Shown here piece by piece: positions 22,950 through 31,572 of a DNA stretch of 40,419 nucleotides. The notes below the pieces were generated by a model. That model was not told the DNA's origin. It saw only the letters and a list, made by a program, of their open reading frames with translations, and did not search any database. Position numbers and translations under genes: made by a program. The DNA comes from Alphaproteobacteria bacterium (GTDB taxonomy: Bacteria; Pseudomonadota; Alphaproteobacteria; Rs-D84): assembly GCA_015062495.1 (NCBI GenBank), contig SUUN01000003.1, positions 1 to 40,419 on the forward strand, given 5' to 3'. Each line of letters opens with the position of its first letter. Within the stretch, counting starts at the first letter, position 1.

Positions 22950-25112
22950 TTACATATTCACATCTTCACAAGATTCGATTTCCTGACAGAATTCTTCTTC
23001 GCCCGCTGCCATCATACCCATCAGGCCACCACCAACGATTCCTACTACACTGCCAATTGCGGTTCCCCAACCTGGCGTTACCATAGTACCCGCAGCAGCC
23101 CCCGCAGATAATCCACCCGCAGCACCTTTTGCAAACCCGGCCCCCTTGGATTCACCACCTTTTTCGCAAACCTGTTGCATACGGCAAACATGGCAATTAC
23201 GCAAAGACGGTTCAAATGAAACACTGCGGATATAACTGTAATTCTTGTCCGACTTATCTGGTGTTTCTACCTTGTACATCGCATAGCAATTCTTTTCTGC
23301 TTCTTCTAAATCCTGTTTGCGTGACAGTTCTGCAATCTTAGATTCCAGTTCACGCATCGCACGATTTTCCGCCCCAATTTCCGCAATCAATTTGGCCGTG
23401 TTAAACACACTGTCCCCTAAACTTCTGCGCCCCGCCGGCTTTTTCGCATCGGCACACGCCGCAACGGTAATATCCTTTTCGAACTGCTTAAAGAATTCAT
23501 CGACCGCCACCTTGGAATTATCACGCACCTGAACACGCAACGCGACCATTCCTGCTTCATCATCTGGAATTTCCGTCAATCCCATAATCGTATCATCCGA
23601 CGGCAGGCACGACATATCCGTCCCACACGTTTTACCCAACTGTTCTCCGAAATAGTTGATACAACCCTGCATCATCTGGTAATCCATCTGCAGAACCGCC
23701 GCCGACACAATTATATCAAACTGTGTTTCATTCTTGCATGATGGGAACATATTCTGTGGACACATCGCGACAATTTCTGACGTCTTTTTCCCAACACATT
23801 CCGGCGCGGTAAAGTTTTCACCACATTTGTCGCGCAAACACGCATCAACATCATTTTGACAGAATTGCGTCCGCAGATAGCCCAACTTGTCATTAACGAC
23901 CGACTTTAACCCCGGAATCATCGCATCGCACTCATCAATAATCGGACAAACACCCGCCGCGACATTGACATCTGTCAAACATGCCGAATTAGTTGCGGTT
24001 GAACACCCATCCTCTAAACACACCTGAATCTGAGCCAAACAAGTCTGACGACGATATTTGTCGGCATATTTGGCCGCATCAACTAAAATAGCTTCGGATT
24101 CTGCCTCCCAGTCCTGCAAGACATAATCTTTGACCGCCATACACTGATCCAGAACATTTTCACATGCATTCGCACGGCGTCCTAACAAATCTGCATCCAG
24201 ACAGTTTTCAAAATTCGCACCGCACCCACCCTTGTCTGCGATACACGAACGATACGCCAACAAACATTCACCACGATTATATTTATTTGTTGTATCCAGC
24301 ATCGCCAATCGCGCCTGACGAACTGCGGCCTCGGCCGTGCGTTTATTTGATTGCGCATTGGTCTTTTGTTCCGCCAGATACAAATTAAACGACTTGCAAT
24401 CGGCAACAATCTGGCGCGAATACAACATTTCTTCCATTTCCGCCTTGTCACCACAGGCCTCTAATTCTGCGGCACAATATTCCGCCGCCATACTATACAG
24501 CCCATCGCCAATATCCGCATCCGCGTCCAGTCCCTCTTCTTCGCCCGTACTGCTGTTCAGCCATTCTGAAAAACTAAGTCCTGACGCACGCGAACTTTTT
24601 TTGGCGGCTTCACTTTCACCAAACACCAGGCGCGCCTTGGCCCCCAGTTGTTCACGCTCTACACCTTCGGTATATAACTTATCCGCCTCTTCTTGAATTT
24701 TTTGAATTTCTTGAATCAAATCTTTGGACTGATTAATATTCGACGAACACGCACATCTGTATCCTTCGGATTCATCCAGCAAACAAAACTCATCCATACA
24801 TGCGCGATATGCTTCGCGACAATTACCGGTTTTTGGCGCGGCCGACCCCACTTCTTCTGAAACAACAATTTCTTCTGCCACGTCAACTTCATCCGCCACC
24901 TCGACCGCAGCCGACGAAACCTTTGACGACATAGTCGGATTTCCATTCGCCTTGCCCCCAGACGCAGTGGTAATATTCGCACTAATATTCGGCGCACGCG
25001 CACCCGCCATAGAAACACGTTGCACCCCAACACGTGCATTACTATCACGCACCGCAGCGAATGACATCCCCGGGACCAACACCAACAAAGCAGCCAAAAT
25101 TCTTATTTTCAT
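22950..25112 (-). CDS. large secreted Cys-rich helical protein with C-terminal glycine zipper
   Basis: 720 residues, paralog of the 20369 protein. Start at 25112 after a GGGTGGA SD; a further-upstream in-frame start lacks support. Signal peptide 1-19, mature N-terminus A-A-V-R-D-S-N, matching A-A-V-R-D-A-N of the 25577 protein. An Ala/Glu/Val-rich linker leads to C98-R-E-A-Y-R-A-C105-M-D-E-F-C110 ... C120-A-C122-S, then a coiled-coil-like stretch and several C-x6-C / C-G-x-N-F units. Near the end, N-C-H-V-C ... C, then about 45 Gly/Ala-rich residues (GAAGGLSAGAAAG, VVGIVGGGLMGMMA) of glycine-zipper type, and a final C-x6-C. The zipper suggests insertion into or packing within a membrane. First gene of a two-gene unit. 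Confidence 0.8.
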   Translation of the reverse strand: MKIRILAALLVLVPGMSFAAVRDSNARVGVQRVSMAGARAPNISANITTASGGKANGNPTMSSKVSSAAVEVADEVDVAEEIVVSEEVGSAAPKTGNCREAYRACMDEFCLLDESEGYRCACSSNINQSKDLIQEIQKIQEEADKLYTEGVEREQLGAKARLVFGESEAAKKSSRASGLSFSEWLNSSTGEEEGLDADADIGDGLYSMAAEYCAAELEACGDKAEMEEMLYSRQIVADCKSFNLYLAEQKTNAQSNKRTAEAAVRQARLAMLDTTNKYNRGECLLAYRSCIADKGGCGANFENCLDADLLGRRANACENVLDQCMAVKDYVLQDWEAESEAILVDAAKYADKYRRQTCLAQIQVCLEDGCSTATNSACLTDVNVAAGVCPIIDECDAMIPGLKSVVNDKLGYLRTQFCQNDVDACLRDKCGENFTAPECVGKKTSEIVAMCPQNMFPSCKNETQFDIIVSAAVLQMDYQMMQGCINYFGEQLGKTCGTDMSCLPSDDTIMGLTEIPDDEAGMVALRVQVRDNSKVAVDEFFKQFEKDITVAACADAKKPAGRRSLGDSVFNTAKLIAEIGAENRAMRELESKIAELSRKQDLEEAEKNCYAMYKVETPDKSDKNYSYIRSVSFEPSLRNCHVCRMQQVCEKGGESKGAGFAKGAAGGLSAGAAAGTMVTPGWGTAIGSVVGIVGGGLMGMMAAGEEEFCQEIESCEDVNM

Positions 25113-25140
25113 AAAATCCACCCTACATATTTTGTATATT

Positions 25141-25169
25141 ATTTTATCAAATCCAGACCCCATTCACAA
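25141..25169 (-). promoter_or_regulatory. promoter of the 22950-20369 paralog operon
   Basis: On the minus strand TTGTGA, 17 nt, TAAAAT; leader of about 20 nt. Confidence 0.55.
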
Positions 25170-25184
25170 GAAAATAAAAAAGCC

Positions 25185-25213
25185 TTGCATTTTTATCACA
25201 CAACCAATATCAT
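25185..25213 (+). promoter_or_regulatory. infA promoter
   Basis: TTGCAT, 17 nt, TATCAT; leader of about 33 nt. Confidence 0.5.
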
Positions 25214-25252
25214 ATACCCCAGAAATTTATGAAAAATCCAAGGGATAAATGC

Positions 25253-25501
25253 ATGGCAAAAGATGATGTAATGGTTTTCAGTGGCACGGTCGAAGACAAA
25301 CTGCCCAACACTATGTTCCGCGTAAAATTGGAAAACGGGCATGAAATTTTAGCAACTGTCTGCGGCAAAATGCGCAAAGCACGCATCTGGGTAAACGTTG
25401 GCGAACGCGTACGCGTTGAAATGACACCATACGATTTGGACAAGGGCCGCATAACATTTGTTGAGCGTAATCGCCCCACCCCAACTGAAAACGCAAATTA
25501 A
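25253..25501 (+). CDS. infA: translation initiation factor IF-1
   Basis: 82 residues, one OB-fold covering the whole protein: [29 protein letters not shown]-x-R-I-W-V, and [10 protein letters not shown]. It binds the 30S A site during initiation. Start at 25253 with GGGA 7 nt upstream; an in-frame ATG at 25229 would add eight residues not found in other IF-1 proteins. About ten residues are appended at the C-terminus relative to the 72-residue E. coli form. It sits alone between two secreted Cys-rich genes. Confidence 0.95.
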   Translation: MAKDDVMVFSGTVEDKLPNTMFRVKLENGHEILATVCGKMRKARIWVNVGERVRVEMTPYDLDKGRITFVERNRPTPTENAN

Positions 25502-25528
25502 AAATCGCCCCATTTGGGGCATTTTTTA
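25499..25528 (+). terminator. infA terminator
   Basis: GCCCC-ATTT-GGGGC followed by a T-rich run (ATTTTTTATT). Confidence 0.75.
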
Positions 25529-25576
25529 TTGGCTATAAACGCCATTTTTTGATAACATATATACATATTATTAAGG

Positions 25577-28024
25577 ATGAGAAAGGTTATATACCTCATA
25601 ACTGCACTGTTTATCGGTGTCGGCACTGTCGACGCCGCTGTTCGCGACGCCAATTCCCCATCACGACAAACGACCAAATCAACCATTTCACGCAACGCGA
25701 ACAACACCCAACAAAACACAACTGCGCGCACAACATCCCGCAATACGGTTGCCCGCACTGCAACCACCGCGCGCACCAACGCCCGCCCAGCAACCACCGC
25801 ACGGACGGCAAAAGCATCAACAACCACACGCAACGCCGCATCAAACACAGTTGCACGCGGTGCGGTTTTCAACACAAACCATGGCAATGTCCGTACTGCA
25901 ACACGTCCCGCCCGCGCAACATTAACAATGAACACAGTGCATTCAAACACATTCGGCACAGGATACAACACATGTCGCGACGCATATTTTACATGCATGG
26001 ACCAGTTTTGCAGCACGGCCAACGACACATATCGCCGTTGCGCCTGTTCATCCAAACTGGGCGAAGTTCAATCGCGCGAACGTGCCCTGTCAAATGCGGC
26101 TGACCAATTATCCGACTTTCACAATCTGAACATGGCCGTAATTGATAAAACTGCGGCCGAAGTCACCGCCATGACAACCGCAACCACCGGCGAATTTACC
26201 CAATCAATCAGCAAAGACAATTCCGCCAGCGCATCTGCATTGGCCGGCATCAGTGATGTTTTATCAAAAACAAAAAACAAATCATTATCAACCCAGGGCA
26301 CACTGGACATCGCCGGCAACATAAATGAAATCTGGTCCACATCTGATTTGGCCGGTGGCACAAACATCGCCAACCTAACAGGCGAAGCGTTATACAACGC
26401 CGTCCATGCCCAATGTTCCCAGATGGTTATCGACAAATGCCCCGATCAAACAACCCAGAACATGGTTGTATCGGCATACGGAATGTACATCGAAAACGAT
26501 TGTTCATTAATAATCAGCGAACTGGATAAAAAACTAACAAATGCGAACAAAACAATTCGCGACAGCGAACGCGAAATGAACCTGGCGCGCCTTGAAAATT
26601 ATAACGCACACAATTCAACATCAATCAACGATTGTATTGCCCAGGTACGCGTCGACATCACCGCCAATACGGCCTGTGGCCCAGACTATATACATTGCCT
26701 GGACATAACGGGTCGCTATTTAAACATCGAAACCGGCGAACCGATTTACAGTCCTAACTTTTACCAACTGGAATCCCAGGTATCATTATCTGGCGACATA
26801 CTGACGAACGAAACGAACCGCCTGTTGGTTGCCGAATTAAACAAAAAACGCAACTATGCAACCCGCGGTCTGGATACATGTCGCGATATTGCAGACGCCG
26901 TTTGGGACGAATTCATGCGCCAGGCCATCACCGAAATATACCAGGGCCAACAGGAACGCATCCGCAACGTAAAAAATGAATGCCTGGACGTGGTAAACAA
27001 ATGCTATGACACACAAAGCCAATCTTTGAAAGATTTTAGCAATGTCAAAGAACAATTGTTATTGGGATCACGCCTTGAATTATCCGAACAAATGTGCCGT
27101 GAAAAACTGGACGCGTGCAGCAATTTATACGGCGGTGGGTCACACGGAATGGCTGAATTAATTACGGCCATGCACGACATCACCAGCCAACAAATCGCCA
27201 AGGATTGCCAAACAACCCTGTTTGCATATGCACGCGACCTGTGTGCCGTCCCCAGCAACGACAGTCTGCACACCTATCCATTTGCATGTCGTGTATATGC
27301 ACCGGGCGAACAAATTTATGCATCTATTTATGCATGCAACATCCAAACCCAAAACGACCAGGCGGGCTATGACAACACGCCCGACGACACAACCAACAAC
27401 GATAACACAGGCGACGACACTGGTGGCGGTGGCAACAGTGGTGATAACAGCGGCAACAATAATCAAATCGTTGGCGGATATTCGTGCCCCACATACAAAC
27501 GATATATATCATGTAATGCTGGCTACTACCTTGCCCTTAATGGCAAATACAATGCAGAATCCAAGGTTGGCAACACATGCGCGCAATGCCCCGCTGGCTA
27601 TACATGCCCTGGGGGCACAGACGCACCAATCCCCACCGCCGAACCCGACGCCCCCGTGGTGGAAGTTGCGCGTATGTGCGGCGACGACTATGTGGGCAGT
27701 TTATACCACAAACTTGCGCGCTATGCGATGCAGGCCTGTGTTCGTCCATCAGAATCTGATCGCGCCCTGCCCCAAACGGTGTTACAGGATATCAATGTTG
27801 TCATGGACCAAATCCGCAGTGACATGTCAAATTCACTGTCCGCTGAATGCGAACGCCTGGGCGGCACATGGGTTGACACCGTCTGGATTGACGAAGGCGA
27901 CGGCACCGACGGCTGTCATGACACAACGGGCGACATCCTGTTCAAAAAATTCTATTCAGAAACATCCGCAAACACCAAATGGGGATATTGTGCAGAAACC
28001 ACCACCACAACAGCAACACAATAA
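25577..28024 (+). CDS. large secreted Cys-rich protein with TAR-rich linker and C-terminal CPGG module
   Basis: 815 residues, paralog of the 20369 and 22950 proteins. Signal peptide 1-20, mature N-terminus A-V-R-D-A-N. Residues about 30-115 are low complexity, rich in Thr, Ala, Arg and Asn with many T-A-R steps, probably disordered. Then C133-R-D-A-Y-F-T-C140-M-D-Q-F-C145 ... C155-A-C157-S, a long helical part with Cys pairs, an Asp/Asn/Gly linker (about 598-630), and a module C-N-A-G-Y-Y ... C-A-Q-C-P-A-G-Y-T-C-P-G-G that matches the GYY/CP modules of the 4024 and 19676 proteins. It thus links the large and small families. AAGG directly abuts the ATG, so the start or mode of initiation is less certain. 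Confidence 0.78.
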   Translation: MRKVIYLITALFIGVGTVDAAVRDANSPSRQTTKSTISRNANNTQQNTTARTTSRNTVARTATTARTNARPATTARTAKASTTTRNAASNTVARGAVFNTNHGNVRTATRPARATLTMNTVHSNTFGTGYNTCRDAYFTCMDQFCSTANDTYRRCACSSKLGEVQSRERALSNAADQLSDFHNLNMAVIDKTAAEVTAMTTATTGEFTQSISKDNSASASALAGISDVLSKTKNKSLSTQGTLDIAGNINEIWSTSDLAGGTNIANLTGEALYNAVHAQCSQMVIDKCPDQTTQNMVVSAYGMYIENDCSLIISELDKKLTNANKTIRDSEREMNLARLENYNAHNSTSINDCIAQVRVDITANTACGPDYIHCLDITGRYLNIETGEPIYSPNFYQLESQVSLSGDILTNETNRLLVAELNKKRNYATRGLDTCRDIADAVWDEFMRQAITEIYQGQQERIRNVKNECLDVVNKCYDTQSQSLKDFSNVKEQLLLGSRLELSEQMCREKLDACSNLYGGGSHGMAELITAMHDITSQQIAKDCQTTLFAYARDLCAVPSNDSLHTYPFACRVYAPGEQIYASIYACNIQTQNDQAGYDNTPDDTTNNDNTGDDTGGGGNSGDNSGNNNQIVGGYSCPTYKRYISCNAGYYLALNGKYNAESKVGNTCAQCPAGYTCPGGTDAPIPTAEPDAPVVEVARMCGDDYVGSLYHKLARYAMQACVRPSESDRALPQTVLQDINVVMDQIRSDMSNSLSAECERLGGTWVDTVWIDEGDGTDGCHDTTGDILFKKFYSETSANTKWGYCAETTTTTATQ

Positions 28025-28030
28025 GCCAAC

Positions 28031-28059
28031 TTGCAGGATATACAAAAATCTGATAAAAT
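28031..28059 (+). promoter_or_regulatory. promoter of the 28081 gene
   Basis: TTGCAG, 17 nt, TAAAAT; about 15 nt of leader carrying the AGGAAA SD. Confidence 0.6.
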
Positions 28060-28080
28060 AGACAGCAACAGGAAACAGAA

Positions 28081-28800
28081 ATGAAAACAAACATCATCAT
28101 TTGCTCTTTGCTCTTTGCTCTTTGCTCTTTGGGTGACACCTATGCGGCCACAACACCATGGTGGATGCAGCCAACCGTCTGTCGCCTTGACCCTACGGAT
28201 TGCTATACAACAATGGGCATGGGCTTTGATTCCGAAATGTGGGACGCGACCAGCAATTGCTGGGGATTAAAATTAATATGCCCCGATGCCTTGGTTGCCT
28301 ATTCCCGCGACCCAGTACCAATGGGGCGCGCCGAAATCGCACGCGATGGCGGGGAAAAGATAAAGGTTGATTTTGACACAAATTTATTGGGAACTGACGG
28401 CGATTGTTTTGGCCGTCGCAAAACATCTGAAAACGGCACAGTCGCATCGGTAAATGGCACAGACGTATATGTTTGGTGTCCTGGAATTTTAGACAAACCG
28501 GACGAAACATTGGCAAATGGCGAAATCACATACGGCACCCAGCCCACATGTAAATCATTGGCAGAATACGGTTATGTCGGCATTGAAAATGGACGTTGCT
28601 ATGGTAAATATTTTGACAATGCAAAATATTTCATTGAATGCGGCACGGCATTAATGCCAACACGCCTGATTGTATTAAACGGTGCGGATTACACCGCCCC
28701 CATGAACGGCGCACCGATTGATATGGACGCTGCGGAACGACTGTTCGATAAAATGTACAGTGTTTCACAAACACAACATGCCAAATATTTCCAAGAATAA
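28081..28800 (+). CDS. secreted protein with a heptanucleotide repeat in its signal peptide
   Basis: 239 residues, family not recognised. AGGAAACAGAA upstream sets the ATG. Residues 1-22 are a signal peptide (cleavage after T-Y-A) whose hydrophobic core (I-C-S-L-L-F-A-L-C-S-L) is encoded by 4.6 tandem copies of TTTGCTC. The mature part has about ten cysteines, starts A-T-T-P-W-W-M-Q-P, and is not clearly built from the CMDxFC units of its neighbours. It has its own promoter, 7 nt after the 25577 stop, so it can be expressed separately. Any one-unit change in the tract would shift the frame. Role unknown; context suggests the same envelope system. Confidence 0.75.
   Translation: MKTNIIICSLLFALCSLGDTYAATTPWWMQPTVCRLDPTDCYTTMGMGFDSEMWDATSNCWGLKLICPDALVAYSRDPVPMGRAEIARDGGEKIKVDFDTNLLGTDGDCFGRRKTSENGTVASVNGTDVYVWCPGILDKPDETLANGEITYGTQPTCKSLAEYGYVGIENGRCYGKYFDNAKYFIECGTALMPTRLIVLNGADYTAPMNGAPIDMDAAERLFDKMYSVSQTQHAKYFQE
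28100..28131 (+). repeat. tandem heptanucleotide TTTGCTC x 4.6
   Basis: Four perfect copies (28100-28127) plus TTTG, inside codons 7-17 of the 28081 gene. A seven-base period is out of phase with codons. Confidence 0.9.
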
Positions 28801-28823
28801 AACCGCCATTTGGCGGTTTTTAT
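28799..28823. terminator. bidirectional terminator, 28081 gene / 28825 gene
   Basis: AAACCGCC-ATTT-GGCGGTTTTT between convergent genes. Confidence 0.85.
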
Positions 28824-28824
28824 T

Positions 28825-29076
28825 TTATCGCGTATGCGCCCAGATTTCATCATACGTATAGCCGGCCAACATACAACCATTTCCACGCTGGAATGGATTG
28901 AATGCAACCTTGTCCTGGACAGATTCCACAACATTTTCCGGTTTTACATTTAAAACCGAATCCAAAGTCGTTGTATTATTTAAATTATACTGCTTTACAA
29001 TACATACACCTGAAAAAGTGCATTTCCCAGACTTTTCATCCATATGCGCACAGTTCATTCCCATACAATTTGCCAT
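28825..29076 (-). CDS. small Cys-containing protein
   Basis: 83 residues, no family recognised. AAAGGA 8 nt upstream of the ATG makes it a credible gene. There is no signal peptide. Cysteines at 4, 9, 19 and 25 lie in a compact N-terminal set (N-C-M-G-M-N-C ... K-C-T-F-S-G-V-C) followed by one late Cys (about 68). The first four could bind zinc or an iron-sulfur cluster. Cytoplasmic location is inferred from the missing signal. It is followed by a terminator shared with the converging 28081 gene. Confidence 0.65.
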   Translation of the reverse strand: MANCMGMNCAHMDEKSGKCTFSGVCIVKQYNLNNTTTLDSVLNVKPENVVESVQDKVAFNPFQRGNGCMLAGYTYDEIWAHTR

Positions 29077-29167
29077 AATAAATCCTTTTGTTTAATATTT
29101 TTACCGCCGCAAATATTAACACAGGAATTTATTTTGTCAAATTATTTATATTCCTATAAGTTTCTGA

Positions 29168-30892
29168 TTAAATCGTCATTCGTTCTGCAATTTGTTGCTG
29201 AACATATTCATCTTCGCTGTTATACAACGGCCAATTACCGTTTGCTAATTCTTCCATTGATGTCAGTGGTTGGTTCAAGCGTGCACGATACAGCCATAAA
29301 TTTGACATTACTCGTTTAATATAACTGCGTGTTTCATACGCCGGGAAACTTTCAATATATAACAACGGATCATATGTATAGAACGATTTTTCAAACTTAA
29401 CCATCGTCCCCATCCCCGCATTATATGCCGCCAACATTTTTATAATACTGTTTTCCACCCGTTCATGTGCCAACAAATCAACAATATACTGTTGCCCCAG
29501 GAACATATTATGTTCTGGATTCGACATATCCATTTGGGTTATATCCAGTTTATTTGCACGCGCAACGCGTTTTGCGGTACTGGGCATCAATTGCATAACA
29601 CCATTTGCACCCGCGCCCGATTTCGCCGACACACGGAAATTACTTTCCTGTTTTGTAATCGCCAATAACAACGCCCGGTCAATCGACCATCCGCCCATCG
29701 GTTCCCAATCTGGCAATGGATATTGCGCCGAATAAATAATATCATCATCAATTTCCAAGATTCCGCGATCCTTGATAACAGATGCTGACTGCACAGAAAC
29801 GCGCGGCAATCCGTACGCGGTCGCAACCGCATTAACAGCATGCAAAACCCTGTCCGATGTTTTTGATGTAATTAAATACTTTAAATATTCTTCGGCCCGA
29901 TCCTTGCGGCCAACCTGTAATAACGCCAGGGCCATTTTCCCATACTTAGTATTCGCCAATTCTGCAAAATCTTCATCTGTGGCATCTTGTTCAAAAAATT
30001 CATATTGCGGTGTTTGCCCCAACATAGTCGCAGACAGCGCACCATAAAACGCCATTGGGTGCGTCGCAGCAATACGCCAATACTTTTTTGCGACATCGCG
30101 GTCGCCTTTAAAGTCTGCCGCACGCCCTGCCCAAAATGCGGCCTCGGTCTTGCGTGCATTATTTATCTGGGGTAAATCCAGAATACGACTGAAATACTTT
30201 TGTGATTCGGCGTAATTATCCTCTTTAAAGTACAGCAATCCCATCGCCCACAAACCATATTCTGAATTTGCGTCCGACGCGACAAAACCCCACTTTTTTG
30301 CCAATTCCATTTCACCATTGGTATAGTATATAAACGACAAACGTCCCGCCAAACGACCATAGTCAGATTCGGTCAATTTTTTCTTGAAACCTTTATTTTC
30401 CAGTATTTCCCGCGCCACCTTGGTTGAACCGCTGCGGATTGCGCGTTTAAATTCATTAATCTTTTTTTCTGCCGATCCCGAATATTTTTTTGCCGTCCAC
30501 GTTTCCGACTGGGCCGTTTCTATTGACTCAGACCCACTCATAATCGCCGGAACTTTTGCTTTGCGTACGGTGGCCTGTTTAATTTTTGCTAATTTTTCCA
30601 TACGCGTCGCACCGGGCATATCATAGTACCGTTCCATCCACATTACGATTTCTTTGCCACGCGTACGATATGTATCAGAAACATACCTTTGATACAGCAC
30701 TTCGTTCATCAATAAATTATCTGCAATCTGACTTTGTACATTAATCGCAGTATTTATTTTTTCTTTGTCCTGTAAATCAAAAACCTGTTGATACAGACTT
30801 GCATCAACATCTGTTAAAATTTGTGGCAAATCCGCCGCCCAAATATTCAGCGGCAAAATAACCCCAATTAAAATTGTGAAAAATTTCTTCAT
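29168..30892 (-). CDS. slt: soluble lytic murein transglycosylase (GH23, Slt type)
   Basis: 574 residues. Signal peptide 1-19 (cleavage after I-W-A). The long middle part is a helical superhelix of short repeats (SYGRLAGRL, GLWAMGLLYF, TEAAFWAGRAA), as in the doughnut of Slt70. The C-terminal lysozyme-like domain has the catalytic Glu in KQESNF, G-A-x-G-V-M-Q-L-M-P-x-T-A, and A-A-Y-N-A-G. It cleaves the MurNAc-GlcNAc bond to form 1,6-anhydroMurNAc ends. It begins 9 nt after the nrdR stop, so the two are one unit. Confidence 0.92.
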   Translation of the reverse strand: MKKFFTILIGVILPLNIWAADLPQILTDVDASLYQQVFDLQDKEKINTAINVQSQIADNLLMNEVLYQRYVSDTYRTRGKEIVMWMERYYDMPGATRMEKLAKIKQATVRKAKVPAIMSGSESIETAQSETWTAKKYSGSAEKKINEFKRAIRSGSTKVAREILENKGFKKKLTESDYGRLAGRLSFIYYTNGEMELAKKWGFVASDANSEYGLWAMGLLYFKEDNYAESQKYFSRILDLPQINNARKTEAAFWAGRAADFKGDRDVAKKYWRIAATHPMAFYGALSATMLGQTPQYEFFEQDATDEDFAELANTKYGKMALALLQVGRKDRAEEYLKYLITSKTSDRVLHAVNAVATAYGLPRVSVQSASVIKDRGILEIDDDIIYSAQYPLPDWEPMGGWSIDRALLLAITKQESNFRVSAKSGAGANGVMQLMPSTAKRVARANKLDITQMDMSNPEHNMFLGQQYIVDLLAHERVENSIIKMLAAYNAGMGTMVKFEKSFYTYDPLLYIESFPAYETRSYIKRVMSNLWLYRARLNQPLTSMEELANGNWPLYNSEDEYVQQQIAERMTI

Positions 30893-30901
30893 CTTATATC
30901 A

Positions 30902-31402
30902 TCAGAACAGCGACGTTTTCGGTAATTTGCATACAACCGCATCATCTGCATCCTCGGGTATTTGATCGATAATTTTTTTAAAGTCTGAAACACGTGAAAA
31001 CTTGCGATACACGGATGAAAAACGCACAAATGCAATCGGGTCCAGATTTAACAATGAATCCGACACCATCTGACCGACCATGGCACTGGTTACCGTATCA
31101 TCGGGCGTTTCTGTTTCCAATCTGCGCTGAATCGACGCCACCAAACGCTCAATCTGTTCATCGCCGACATCACGGTTACGACATGCCAACTTAATACTGC
31201 GGCGCAGTTTTTCACGATCAAAAGGTTCTAATTTACCGCTGTTTTTGCGCACAACCAAGTCACGCATTTGCACGCGTTCAACCGTTGTGAATTTCGCACC
31301 ACACTGTTCACACACACGTCTGCGACGAATAATCGCGTCCCCAATATCCGGGCGCGAATCCGTAACACGACTCTCCGTAGAATTACAATATGGACATCTC
31401 AT
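30902..31402 (-). CDS. nrdR: transcriptional repressor of ribonucleotide reductase genes
   Basis: 166 residues. N-terminal zinc ribbon C-P-Y-C-N-S-T-E-S ... C-E-Q-C-G-A-K-F-T-T, then an ATP-cone domain that senses ATP/dATP (V-V-R-K-N-S-G-K-L-E-P-F-D-R-E-K-L). It represses nrd operons via paired NrdR boxes; none is seen in this window. Start at 31402 (M-R-C-P-Y-C) as in all NrdR proteins. No SD is visible, so a short or absent leader is possible. It is in an operon with slt and divergent from ccrM. Confidence 0.94.
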   Translation of the reverse strand: MRCPYCNSTESRVTDSRPDIGDAIIRRRRVCEQCGAKFTTVERVQMRDLVVRKNSGKLEPFDREKLRRSIKLACRNRDVGDEQIERLVASIQRRLETETPDDTVTSAMVGQMVSDSLLNLDPIAFVRFSSVYRKFSRVSDFKKIIDQIPEDADDAVVCKLPKTSLF

Positions 31403-31572
31403 AACACATATACGGTAGCAATCAAATCCGTCCATATCAAGTAATTTTATTTTTTATGAAAAAAAATGCTTTTTTATAAAAATCAAGTGCTTTATTTCAA
31501 AATCACATTTTTGCACCACCAAAAAAACACCCAAAATATGATAAAATATATACCAGGACATTGGCGAGAGAG

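Noticed and set aside
27222..28061. 279-residue plus-strand frame overlapping the 25577 gene
   Set aside because: Shadow in another frame of a gene with signal peptide and conserved motif; Thr/Ala/His/Pro bias reflects the codon pattern.
31346..31375. GANTC sites as ccrM autoregulatory sites
   Set aside because: Two GANTC sites lie inside the nrdR coding sequence upstream of ccrM, but the site is frequent by chance and no promoter overlaps them.
31403..31572. Standard promoter for ccrM or nrdR
   Set aside because: TTGCAC and TATGAT occur but at 20-nt spacing, and other boxes fit poorly; no call is made despite the A/T-rich region.
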